Source: JAAYZM01 sp964510785 (GTDB lineage: Bacteria; Actinomycetota; Actinomycetes; Actinomycetales; Cellulomonadaceae). Taken from it: a stretch of DNA of 6,367 nt. This document shows, one piece after another, positions 1 to 6,266 of the stretch. The translations under genes and the position numbers were made by a program. How positions within the stretch are numbered: position 1 is the stretch's first letter; each line of letters starts with the position of its first letter. The notes under the pieces are model-generated. The model was not told the origin of the DNA and did no database searches. It worked only from the letters and a program-made list of their open reading frames with translations. The DNA lies in NCBI GenBank assembly GCA_964510785.1, contig CAZECM010000136.1, positions 1 to 6,367 of the forward strand. Reading direction: 5' to 3'.

Positions 1-438
1 GGTGACCTGCACGCCGAGCTGGGCGAGCGGCGAGTCGACGGGACCCATCGAGAACGGGATGACGTACATCGTGCGCCCGCGCATCGCGCCCTCGAACACC
101 TCGCGCAGGCGTGCCCGCATCGCCGCGGGGGCACGCCAGTTGTTGGTCGGACCGGCGTCGACCTCGCGCTCGGAGCAGATGAAGGTGCGGCTCTCGACCC
201 GCGCCACGTCGTCGGGCGTCGAGCGGGCGAGGAAGCTCCGGGGCCGCTTGACGGGGTCGAGGCGCACCATCGTGCCCTGTGCGACGAGGAGGTCGCACAG
301 CGCGTCGTACTCGCGCTGCGAACCGTCGCACCACACCACCGCGTCCGGCCTGGTGAGGGCGGCGATCTCCGCCACCCAGGCCGCGAGGCCCTCGTGGGTG
401 GCTGTCGTGGTGGTCCTCGGCTCCTGCGTCATCGTCAT
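1..438 (-). CDS. pckG: Phosphoenolpyruvate carboxykinase (GTP), N-terminal part, cut by window edge
   Basis: This is a cytosolic enzyme that converts oxaloacetate and GTP to PEP, CO2 and GDP, the entry step of gluconeogenesis from acetate, propionate or TCA intermediates. The minus strand encodes 146 residues with no stop before the window edge; the family is about 600 residues, so roughly the first quarter is present. Family blocks seen are the VARVESRTFIC segment at residues 78-88, where Arg80 matches the PEP-carboxylate-binding Arg of animal PEPCK, then PTNNW at 97-101, and GRTMYVIPFSMGP at 121-133 leading into SPLAQLG. The start ATG at 438 is chosen because AAGGA (446-450 on the plus strand) lies 7 nt upstream; a second in-frame ATG two codons later is possible. 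The catalytic P-loop and Mn ligands are beyond the edge. It is transcribed divergently from the regulator at 578 and shares its 139-bp control region. Identity is certain; intactness cannot be judged. Confidence 0.96.
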   Translation of the reverse strand, partial: MTMTQEPRTTTTATHEGLAAWVAEIAALTRPDAVVWCDGSQREYDALCDLLVAQGTMVRLDPVKRPRSFLARSTPDDVARVESRTFICSEREVDAGPTNNWRAPAAMRARLREVFEGAMRGRTMYVIPFSMGPVDSPLAQLGVQVT

Positions 439-498
439 CGCTTCGTCCTTCACGGGTCTCGGAGGCGCTCGGTACGCCCTGTGTCCACCCTTCCCGCC

Positions 499-520
499 CG
501 AGCTCGAACCTTCGCGCTCG
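499..520. promoter_or_regulatory. Imperfect operator-like dyad near the pckG promoter
   Basis: Two 10-nt arms (499-508 and 511-520) pair at 9 of 10 positions around a 2-nt centre; the single mismatch is 504/515. The dyad covers the place where a -10 box would sit for the minus-strand TTGACA at 526-531. Its centre is 28 bp from that of the dyad at 526-549. TCGA-rich dyads arise easily by chance in such a GC-rich genome, so a binding site is only inferred. Confidence 0.3.
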
Positions 521-525
521 TGCCA

Positions 526-549
526 TGTCAAGAATCTGGAGTCTTGACA
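526..549. promoter_or_regulatory. Perfect 8-bp inverted repeat with outward-facing -35 boxes (candidate operator)
   Basis: The arms TGTCAAGA (526-533) and TCTTGACA (542-549) are exact reverse complements separated by 8 nt. Each arm contains a consensus TTGACA -35 hexamer pointing outward: 544-549 toward the regulator and 526-531 (minus strand) toward pckG. A dimer bound here would block both divergent promoters. The adjacent RamB/PrpR-like regulator is the obvious candidate ligand by position. However, the TTTGCAAA-type motif known for corynebacterial and mycobacterial RamB/PrpR is absent, so the binding protein is an inference. Confidence 0.6.
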
Positions 550-571
550 GTCAGTCACGAACGGCTACCCT
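544..571 (+). promoter_or_regulatory. Housekeeping-sigma promoter of the regulator gene, leaderless
   Basis: A consensus -35 TTGACA (544-549), a 16-nt spacer and a -10 TACCCT (566-571) lie directly before the regulator. Only six bases (572-577) separate the -10 box from the ATG at 578, so transcription should start at or within a base or two of the start codon. No purine-rich Shine-Dalgarno sequence is present there, which agrees with leaderless translation, a common mode in actinobacteria. Confidence 0.6.
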
Positions 572-577
572 GGGCCG

Positions 578-2041
578 ATGACGGAGCTGCTCACCCTCGG
601 CCTGCGCATCCGGCACCACCGCGCGGGCGCAGGCCTCACGCTCGACGAGCTCGCCGCCGAGATCGGCTGTTCCGCCAGCCAACTCTCCCTGGTCGAGAAC
701 GGCAAGCGGGAGCCGCGGCTCTCGCTCCTGCAGTCGATCGCGCAGGCGCTGCGAGTGGACGTCGCCGACCTCCTCACGCCCGAGCCGCCCTCGCGACGGG
801 CGGCCCTCGAGATCGCCCTCGACCAGGCGCAGCGCACGTCCGGCTACACGGCGCTGGGGCTCCCCGTGATCCGTCCCGGCAAGGCCGTCCCCACCGACGC
901 TCTCGAGGCCCTCGTCGGGCTGCACACCGAGCTCGCGCGACGCATCGACGCCGCGATCGCCACCCCGGAGGAGGCCCGCCGCGCCAACACGGAGCTGCGC
1001 GGCTGGATGCGCGAGCGCGACAACTACCTGCCCGACGTCGAGGAGGCCGCCCTCGACGCGCTGCGGTGGGGCGGGTACACCTCGGGCGCGCTCACGCACC
1101 GCAGCGTGGCCCGGATCGCCGAGCACTTCGGCTTCACTCTCCTGCACGTCGACGACCTACCGCACTCGACGCGTACCGTGACCGACCTCGCCAACGGCCG
1201 GATCTACCTCCCACCCGCCTCGATCCCGGGCGGGCACGGTCTCCGCTCCCTCGCGCTGCAGGCGATCGGGCACCGCGTGCTCGGCCACGACACACCGCGC
1301 GGGTACGCGGACTTCTTGCGGCAGCGCCTCGAGATCAGCTACTTCGCCTCGGCGTGCCTGCTCCCCCGCGACGCCGCCGTCGCGTTCCTCGCCGACGCGA
1401 AGAAGGCCAAGGACCTCGCCGTCGAGGACTTCCGCGACGCGTTCGGGGTCACGCACGAGACGGCCGCCCTGCGCATGACGAACCTCATGACATCGCACCT
1501 CGACCTGCGCGTGCACTTCCTGCGGGCCGGCGACGACGGCGCGCTCTACCGCGGGTTCGAGAACGACGGCATGGCGTTCCCCGTGGACTCCACGGGAGCG
1601 ATCGAGGGCCAGCTCATCTGCCGCCAGTGGCCCGCCCGCGTCGCGTTCACCCGCCGCGACCGCACGACGGAGTACCACCAGTACACGGACACGCCCGGCG
1701 GCACCTACTGGAGCTCCACGCAGACGGGGACGACCGCCACGGGCTCGTTCGCGATCAGCTTCGGGGTGCCGTTCGCCTCGGCGAAGTGGTTCCGGGGCCG
1801 GGAGACGACGACGCGCACGAGCTCGCGCTGCCCCGACCCGGCGTGCTGCCGCCGGCCCGACGCGGAGCTCGCCGGCTACTGGTCGCAGCACTCGTGGCCG
1901 AGCGCGACCGTCCACGCGCACGTGCTGGCCCCGCTGCCGAGCGGCACTTTCCCCGGGGTGGACGACTCCGAGGTCTATGCGTTCCTCGAACGTCACGGCG
2001 AACGGGGCGCCCCGGCCGCAGCCGGGACGCCCCGTCGTTGA
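578..2041 (+). CDS. XRE-family regulator with decayed M78 (IrrE-like) domain, RamB/PrpR type
   Basis: This 487-residue cytoplasmic DNA-binding protein belongs to the actinobacterial short-chain fatty-acyl regulator group that includes RamB (acetate) and PrpR (propionate/methylcitrate). Residues about 8-66 form a Cro/C1 helix-turn-helix (LTLDELAAEIGCSASQLSLVENGKR). Residues about 100-310 correspond to the M78/ImmA-IrrE region. The usual HExxH is QAIGH at 228-232, lacking the first His and catalytic Glu, so protease activity is unlikely. The following block EISYFASACLLP (252-263) and the DAFGVTHETAALRMTNL stretch (287-303) match the family layout. The C-terminal sensing domain (about 320-470) ends in a C-x4-C-C cluster (418, 423, 424); Fe-S binding cysteines are known in mycobacterial PrpR. 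The ATG start is set by the promoter 6 bp upstream. Divergent from pckG and convergent with pyk, it plausibly controls PEP-node genes and itself. The family is clear; target genes and ligand are inferred. Confidence 0.88.
   Translation: MTELLTLGLRIRHHRAGAGLTLDELAAEIGCSASQLSLVENGKREPRLSLLQSIAQALRVDVADLLTPEPPSRRAALEIALDQAQRTSGYTALGLPVIRPGKAVPTDALEALVGLHTELARRIDAAIATPEEARRANTELRGWMRERDNYLPDVEEAALDALRWGGYTSGALTHRSVARIAEHFGFTLLHVDDLPHSTRTVTDLANGRIYLPPASIPGGHGLRSLALQAIGHRVLGHDTPRGYADFLRQRLEISYFASACLLPRDAAVAFLADAKKAKDLAVEDFRDAFGVTHETAALRMTNLMTSHLDLRVHFLRAGDDGALYRGFENDGMAFPVDSTGAIEGQLICRQWPARVAFTRRDRTTEYHQYTDTPGGTYWSSTQTGTTATGSFAISFGVPFASAKWFRGRETTTRTSSRCPDPACCRRPDAELAGYWSQHSWPSATVHAHVLAPLPSGTFPGVDDSEVYAFLERHGERGAPAAAGTPRR
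2002..2035. terminator. Strong hairpin between convergent genes, likely pyk terminator
   Basis: The arms ACGGGGCG (2002-2009) and CGCCCCGT (2028-2035) pair perfectly. They continue after a C/A mismatch (2010/2027) into a 6-bp stem, CCCGGC with GCCGGG, closed by a CGCA loop (2017-2020). On the minus strand the hairpin begins 18 nt after the pyk stop, ideal for terminating pyk. There is no T tract, as is usual for GC-rich actinobacterial terminators. On the plus strand it lies inside the last codons of the regulator, where translating ribosomes would mask it. Confidence 0.65.
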
Positions 2042-2053
2042 GCCGAACCGACG

Positions 2054-3475
2054 TCAGGACTTGGCGATGTCCCCGATGCGGTGCACCTGCAGCGAGTTCG
2101 TCGTCCCGGGAACGCCGACGGGAGCGCCCGAGACGACGACGACGAGGTCGCCCGGCTCGGCCAGCCCGTTGGCCTGCAGCGTCTGGTCGACCTGCGCGAC
2201 CATCTCGTCGGAGTTCGCGACGCTCGGCACCTGGTAGGACGCGACACCCCAGCTCAGCGCGAGCTCGTTGTGCGTCGCGGCGTCCGGGGTGAACGCGAGC
2301 AACGGGATGCTCGAGCGCAGCCGCGACATGCGGTTGGCGCTGTCACCGCTCTGCGTGAACGTCACGAGGTACTTCACGCCGAGGATCTCGCCGACCTCCG
2401 CCGCGGCGCGCGTGATCGCACCACCACGGGTGTGCGGGATCGAGCCGAGCGGTGCGATGCGCTCGGCACCGAGCTCCTCGGTGTTCTCGATGATGCGCGC
2501 CATCGTCTCGACGGCCAGGATCGGGTAGTCGCCCACCGAGGTCTCGCCCGAGAGCATCACCGCGTCCGCACCGTCGAGCACCGCGTTCGCGCAGTCCGAG
2601 GCCTCGGCGCGCGTGGGACGCGGCGAGGAGATCATCGACTCGAGCACCTGGGTCGCGACGATGACGGGCTTCGCGTTCTGACGCGCCAGCTCGATAGCCC
2701 GCTTCTGGACGAGCGGCACCTGCTCGAGCGGCATCTCGACCCCGAGGTCACCGCGGGCCACCATGATGCCGTCGAACGCGTCGACGACCTCGGCGAGGTT
2801 GTCGACCGCCTGGGGCTTCTCGACCTTGGCGATGACGGGGACGACCCGCCCCTCCGCCTGCATGATCGCCAGGACGTCGTCATAGTCCTTGGCGGAACGC
2901 ACGAAGGACAGCGCGATGAGGTCGGCGCCGACACGCAGCGCCCAACGCAGGTCGTCGGCGTCCTTCTCGCTCATCGCGGGCACGGAGACGGCCACGCCGG
3001 GCAGGTTGAGGCCCTTGTTGTTCGAGACGGGTCCGGGGACCTCGACCCGGGTGATGACCCGCGGCCCCTCGACGGCCGTGACGCGCACGAGCACCTTGCC
3101 GTCGTCGATGAGGATCGGGTCGCCGACGCGCGCGTCGCCCGGGAGGCCCTGGTGCGTCGTCGAGACGAGCTCCTTCGTACCCGGGACGTCCTCCGTCGTG
3201 ATGGTGAAGACGTCACCCACGGCGAGCTCGTGCTTGCCGTCGACGAACGTACCGAGACGAATCTTGGGCCCCTGGAGGTCCACGAGGACGGCGACGGCCC
3301 GGCCCGAGGCCTTCGCCGCGTCACGGACACGGTGGTAGACCTTCTCGTGCAGCTCGGTGTCACCGTGGCTGCGGTTCAACCGGGCGACGTCCATGCCCGC
3401 GTCCACGAGCGCGCGGATCTGCTCCGCCGACTCGGTGGCGGGACCGATGGTGCACACGATCTTTGCTCTACGCAT
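2054..3475 (-). CDS. pyk: Pyruvate kinase
   Basis: This cytosolic glycolytic enzyme transfers phosphate from PEP to ADP, giving pyruvate and ATP. The 473-residue length is normal for the bacterial enzyme. Active-site elements are present: RLNRSHG (32-38), DLQGPKIR (66-73), the signature VIAKVEK with catalytic Lys217 and metal ligand Glu219, MVARGDLGVE with Asp243, and ATQVLESM with Thr275. The C-terminal domain (about 340-473) ends with the GTTNSLQVHRIG segment typical of the family. Lys71 occupies the position of Glu117 of rabbit muscle enzyme; a Lys here is associated with potassium-independent enzymes. The ATG at 3475 is preceded by AAGAGG (3485-3490 on plus) at 9 nt and gives the usual N-terminus RRAKIVCTIGPA. 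It lies 69 bp downstream of gltD on the same strand and converges with the regulator, 12 bp between stops. The hairpin at 2002-2035 probably ends its transcript. No sign of damage. Confidence 0.97.
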   Translation of the reverse strand: MRRAKIVCTIGPATESAEQIRALVDAGMDVARLNRSHGDTELHEKVYHRVRDAAKASGRAVAVLVDLQGPKIRLGTFVDGKHELAVGDVFTITTEDVPGTKELVSTTHQGLPGDARVGDPILIDDGKVLVRVTAVEGPRVITRVEVPGPVSNNKGLNLPGVAVSVPAMSEKDADDLRWALRVGADLIALSFVRSAKDYDDVLAIMQAEGRVVPVIAKVEKPQAVDNLAEVVDAFDGIMVARGDLGVEMPLEQVPLVQKRAIELARQNAKPVIVATQVLESMISSPRPTRAEASDCANAVLDGADAVMLSGETSVGDYPILAVETMARIIENTEELGAERIAPLGSIPHTRGGAITRAAAEVGEILGVKYLVTFTQSGDSANRMSRLRSSIPLLAFTPDAATHNELALSWGVASYQVPSVANSDEMVAQVDQTLQANGLAEPGDLVVVVSGAPVGVPGTTNSLQVHRIGDIAKS

Positions 3476-3544
3476 GAAGATGAGCCTCTTGCCTCTCGTT
3501 GTGAATACTTGGGTCTCGACGTCAGCTCGACGGTACCCAGGGTC
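3476..3544 (-). other. gltD-pyk intergenic region
   Basis: This 69-bp gap on the minus strand contains the pyk Shine-Dalgarno AAGAGG (3485-3490 on plus). It also holds two copies of CGTCGAG separated by 4 nt and a weak nested stem-loop (TGGGT with ACCCA around CGTC with GACG). A TATTCA could be a poor -10, but no matching -35 is seen. The stretch is long enough for a pyk promoter, yet nothing strong enough is visible to separate pyk from a gltBD transcript. Confidence 0.35.
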
Positions 3545-5020
3545 CTATGGTCGCAGGGCGACCTTGGTCGCAGGAATCGGTGACGGCAGCTCGGTAGCCC
3601 CCATGAGGTAGGTGTCGACCGCAGCGGCGGCGGCACGCCCCTCCGCGATCGCCCAGACGACGAGCGACTGGCCCCGTCCGGCGTCGCCCGCCACGAACAC
3701 GCCCGGCACGCTCGTGGCGTAGTCCTTGTCGCGCGCGACGAGGCCGCGGCCCGTGAGGTCGGCACCCGTCTGGGCGACGAGTGCGTCGGTCTCCGGCCCC
3801 GTGAAGCCCATCGAGACGAGCACGAGGTCCGCGGGGATCTCCCGCTCGGTGCCCGCCGTCGGGACCCGGCGGCCGTCCGGGAGGTACTCGGTCGTCGCGA
3901 GGCGCAGCGTGCGGACCGCGCCGTCGTCGTCGCCGAGGAACTCGACGGTCGAGGCGAGGTAGCTGCGCTCGCCCCCTTCCTCGTGCGACGAGGAGACCTC
4001 GAAGACGACGGGATCCGTGGGCCACGGCTGGTCCACGGGACGCTCGGTGGGCGGCCGCTTGCCGATCGCGAGCGTCGTCACGGAGGCGGCCTGCTGGCGC
4101 AGCGCCGTACCGAGGCAGTCCGAGCCGGTGTCGCCGCCACCGATGATGATGACGTGCTTGCCGGTCGCGGTGATCTGGTCGCGCACGCGCCGACCCGCCT
4201 GGACGGCGTTCGCCTGGTGCAGGTACTCCATCGCGAAGTGCACGCCCGTCAGGTCCTTGCCCGGGACGTCGAGCTCGCGCGGCACGGGGGTACCGGTCGC
4301 GACGACGACGGCGTCGTACCGGGCGCGCAGGTCCGACCACAGGATGTCGACGCCGATCTCGATGCCCGGACGGAACCGCGTGCCCTCGGCCTCCATCTGC
4401 TCGATGCGCCGGTCGATGTGTCGCTTCTCGAGCTTGAAGTCGGGCACGCCGTAGCGCATGAGCCCGCCGATCGCGTCGTCGCGCTCGAAGACCGCGACCG
4501 TGTGGCCGGCGCGCGTGAGTTGCTGGGCTGCGGCCATGCCGGCGGGACCGGAGCCGACGACGGCGACGATCTTGCCCGTGAGCCGCTGCGGGACCTGGGG
4601 CAGCACGTAGCCGCGCTCCCAGGCCTCGTCGATGATCGACTCCTCGACGTTCTTGATCGTCACGGGCGGCTGGCTGATGCCGAGCACGCAGCTCGTCTCG
4701 CACGGCGCCGGGCAGATGCGCCCCGTGAACTCGGGGAAGTTGTTGGTCGCGTGGAGGCGGTCCGCGGCGTCGGCCCACTGCCCGCGCCACACGAGGTCGT
4801 TCCACTCGGGGATGAGGTTCCCGAGCGGGCAGCCCTCGTGGCAGAACGGGATGCCACAGTCCATGCACCGACCCGCCTGGCGCGCCAGGATCGGGTCAGT
4901 GCTCGGCGAACCGGCACGGTGCTCGTGCACCTCGCGCCAGTCCATGAGACGCACGGGCACCGGTCGCGAGTGCGGCAGCTCCCGGTCGCGGACCTTCAGG
5001 AAGCCTCGGGGGTCAGCCAC
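3545..5020 (-). CDS. gltD: Glutamate synthase (NADPH) small subunit
   Basis: This is the beta subunit of NADPH-GOGAT. It oxidises NADPH on FAD and passes electrons through Fe-S clusters to the GltB subunit, which makes glutamate from 2-oxoglutarate and glutamine-derived ammonia. The 491 residues match family length. The N-terminal cluster domain shows C52-x2-C55-x4-C60-x3-C64 and C103-x3-C107-x3-C111, the ligands of two 4Fe-4S clusters. FAD-binding VVGSGPAG is at 154-161, the NADPH-binding IGGGDTGSD at 293-301, and the C-terminal FAD motif VFVAGDAGRGQS at 441-452. The start is the GTG at 5020, with GGAGGT (5026-5031 on plus) 5 nt upstream. It overlaps the gltB stop by 8 nt, so the two are translationally coupled. 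The N-terminus ADPRGFLKVRDR is standard, supporting the GTG. The gene looks intact and functional, in contrast to its gltB partner in this assembly. Confidence 0.97.
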   Translation of the reverse strand: MADPRGFLKVRDRELPHSRPVPVRLMDWREVHEHRAGSPSTDPILARQAGRCMDCGIPFCHEGCPLGNLIPEWNDLVWRGQWADAADRLHATNNFPEFTGRICPAPCETSCVLGISQPPVTIKNVEESIIDEAWERGYVLPQVPQRLTGKIVAVVGSGPAGMAAAQQLTRAGHTVAVFERDDAIGGLMRYGVPDFKLEKRHIDRRIEQMEAEGTRFRPGIEIGVDILWSDLRARYDAVVVATGTPVPRELDVPGKDLTGVHFAMEYLHQANAVQAGRRVRDQITATGKHVIIIGGGDTGSDCLGTALRQQAASVTTLAIGKRPPTERPVDQPWPTDPVVFEVSSSHEEGGERSYLASTVEFLGDDDGAVRTLRLATTEYLPDGRRVPTAGTEREIPADLVLVSMGFTGPETDALVAQTGADLTGRGLVARDKDYATSVPGVFVAGDAGRGQSLVVWAIAEGRAAAAAVDTYLMGATELPSPIPATKVALRP

Positions 5021-6082
5021 GGGACACCTCCAGGATGTGGTCCCACACGCCGGGCGCGCTCGGGTCGAGCCCGTCCGCCTGGGCCTGCGCCATCGCCCGG
5101 GTCATCCGGGCGAACTCCTGCGGCAGGATGCGGGTGAATCGTTCCCGCCAGCTCTCGTCGGCGAGGAGCTCGGCAGCACCCGGCGAGCCCGTCTCCTCGA
5201 CGTGCCGGGCCAGCAACGAGCCGACGACGGCGGCGTCCGCGTCGTCGAGCGCGGCCAGCTCGATCTCGTTCGCGGCGAGCGCGGCCGCGTTGACCGACTC
5301 GCGCCGCAGGTCGAGGACGTAGGCGAGCCCGCCGGACATGCCGGCGGCGAAGTTGCGCCCCGTCGGGCCGAGGATGACGACCGTGCCCCCCGTCATGTAC
5401 TCGCAGCCGTGGTCGCCGACGCCCTCGACGACGAGCGTCGCGCCCGAGTTGCGCACCGCGAACCGCTCCCCCACGAGGNNNNNNNNNNCCGCGGCCGCAC
5501 CACGATCAGCCCGCCCGAGAGCCCCTTGCCCACGTAGTCGTTCGCGTCCCCGAAGAGGCGCAGCGTCACGCCGCGCGGCAGGAACGCGCCGAAGGACTGG
5601 CCGGCCGAGCCCGAGAAGCTCAGGTCGATCGTGTCGTCCGCGAGGCCGACACCGCCGTAGCGCTTCGTGACCTCGTGGCCGAGCATCGTGCCGACCGTCC
5701 GGTTGACGTTGCGGATCGCGAAGTCGCCGCGCACGGGCTCCCCGCGCTCGAGCGCCGGCTCGCACGACGAAAGAAGCTCGCGGTCGAGCGCCGCGTCGAG
5801 GCCGTGGTCCTGGGTCGTGGTGTTGCGCAGGCTCGCGCCCTCGGCCGGGATCACCGGGGCGAGGACGGGGCCGAGGTCGAGGCCGTCGGCCTTCCAGTGC
5901 GCCACGGCACGACGCGCGTCGAGCATCTCGACCCTGCCGACGGCCTCCTCGATCGAACGGAAGCCGAGGGCGGCGAGGTACTCGCGCACCTCTTGCGCGA
6001 TGTACTCGAAGAACGTCACGACGAACTCGGGCTTGCCCGAGAAGCGCGACCGCAGCTCCGGGTTCTGCGTCGCGACACCGAC
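5013..6082 (-). CDS. gltB: Glutamate synthase large subunit, C-terminal part only, with internal gap
   Basis: This is the C-terminal portion, about 350 residues of a protein normally near 1500, of the alpha subunit of glutamate synthase. Family text begins at VGVATQNPELRSRFSGKP, the segment right after the third cysteine of the 3Fe-4S motif. It then runs through the end of the FMN synthase domain into the GXGXG beta-helix domain (for example DYVGKGLSGG and GDHGCEYMTGG, then GRNFAAGMSGG). The stop at 5013-5015 overlaps the gltD start. Ten N at 5479-5488 interrupt it and the reading frame differs on the two sides. By comparison with the family, roughly 30 residues between IVVRP and GERF are missing, so the N run stands for more than 10 bases. 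Upstream of 6077 the sequence becomes an unrelated symporter start. As assembled the product would lack the amidotransferase domain, the FMN core and the Fe-S cysteines and could not make glutamate. Confidence 0.93.
5026..5031 (-). promoter_or_regulatory. gltD Shine-Dalgarno inside gltB
   Basis: GGAGGT on the minus strand lies 5 nt upstream of the GTG start at 5020 and within the last codons of gltB. It decides the GTG start and, with the 8-nt gene overlap, indicates coupled translation. Confidence 0.75.
5479..5488. other. Assembly gap (10 N) within gltB
   Basis: The ten unknown bases are a placeholder. The gltB frame upstream and downstream of it disagrees by a length that is not a multiple of three. 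For the frame to be continuous the true missing length must leave a remainder of 2 when divided by 3. Conserved family spacing suggests about 100 bases are absent. Confidence 0.95.
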
Positions 6083-6202
6083 GGCGAATGCCTTCGGCTG
6101 GGTGAAGACGCGGAGGAAATCCTCGACCTGCAGGCCGATGCCCAGCGAGAACATGATGACCGCAAGCGTCGCCGGCAGAAAGATCGCGATGAAAATGTCC
6201 AT
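6077..6202 (-). CDS. N-terminal fragment of bile acid:sodium symporter-family protein, fused to gltB
   Basis: Forty-two residues, MDIFIAIFLP to QPKAFAVG, match the N-terminus I recall for bile acid:sodium symporter (BASS/YocS-type) transporters. A first hydrophobic membrane helix (about residues 2-24) is followed by an amphipathic VEDFLRVF segment. Such proteins are inner-membrane transporters of about 300 residues; only the first helix is here. The ATG at 6202 has GGAGGGG (6209-6215 on plus) 6 nt upstream; an in-frame TTG at 6217 lies upstream but is not needed. After Val41-Gly42 the frame continues without a stop into gltB. Six of the 42 codons end in A or T, against about one in the next 35 gltB codons, and the upstream DNA is AT-richer, suggesting a different genomic origin. 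The assignment rests on remembered family sequence, not a search. This could be a misassembly, or the scar of a real rearrangement. Confidence 0.7.
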
Positions 6203-6243
6203 TCCGCGCCCCTCCAAGCGACAAACGAACCGTCAGGCAGCCC

Positions 6244-6262
6244 ACTATATGCTGCGATTGTA
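6244..6262 (-). promoter_or_regulatory. Possible -10 boxes of the symporter gene
   Basis: On the minus strand TACAAT (6257-6262 on plus) and TATAGT (6244-6249) both resemble the -10 consensus and lie 40-60 bp upstream of the ATG at 6202. No good -35 hexamer stands at 16-18 bp from either. The -35 area is occupied by the inverted repeat at 6267-6294. Confidence 0.35.
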
Positions 6263-6266
6263 TGCG

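Noticed and set aside
439..577. Search for a TTTGCAAA-type RamB/PrpR site in the pckG-regulator region
   Set aside because: No such motif or close variant is visible, so known RamB/PrpR binding specificity cannot be claimed.
394..2292. A 632-codon open frame on the plus strand overlapping the regulator
   Set aside because: Its product is Arg/Pro/Ala-rich low-complexity sequence with no domain, as expected for an out-of-frame reading of GC-rich coding DNA; the +2-shifted regulator frame has clear domains.
3519..3544. Possible terminator after gltD
   Set aside because: The only stems are 4-5 bp with large loops, too weak to call; gltD and pyk may be cotranscribed.
2081..3583. Long plus-strand open frame opposite pyruvate kinase
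   Set aside because: It is rich in Arg, Asp and Val with no recognisable motif and is entirely antisense to an intact pyk. It is an artefact of GC-rich third positions.
3522..4868. Long minus-strand frame overlapping gltD, and plus-strand frame 3983-5137
   Set aside because: Both are low-complexity Arg-rich readings of gltD in wrong frames; gltD itself carries all cofactor motifs.
5489..5498. CCGCGGCCGC beside the N run, resembling cloning-site sequence (SacII/NotI)
   Set aside because: It is explained by ordinary GC-rich codons for the conserved VVRPR end of the gltB block; no vector sequence follows.
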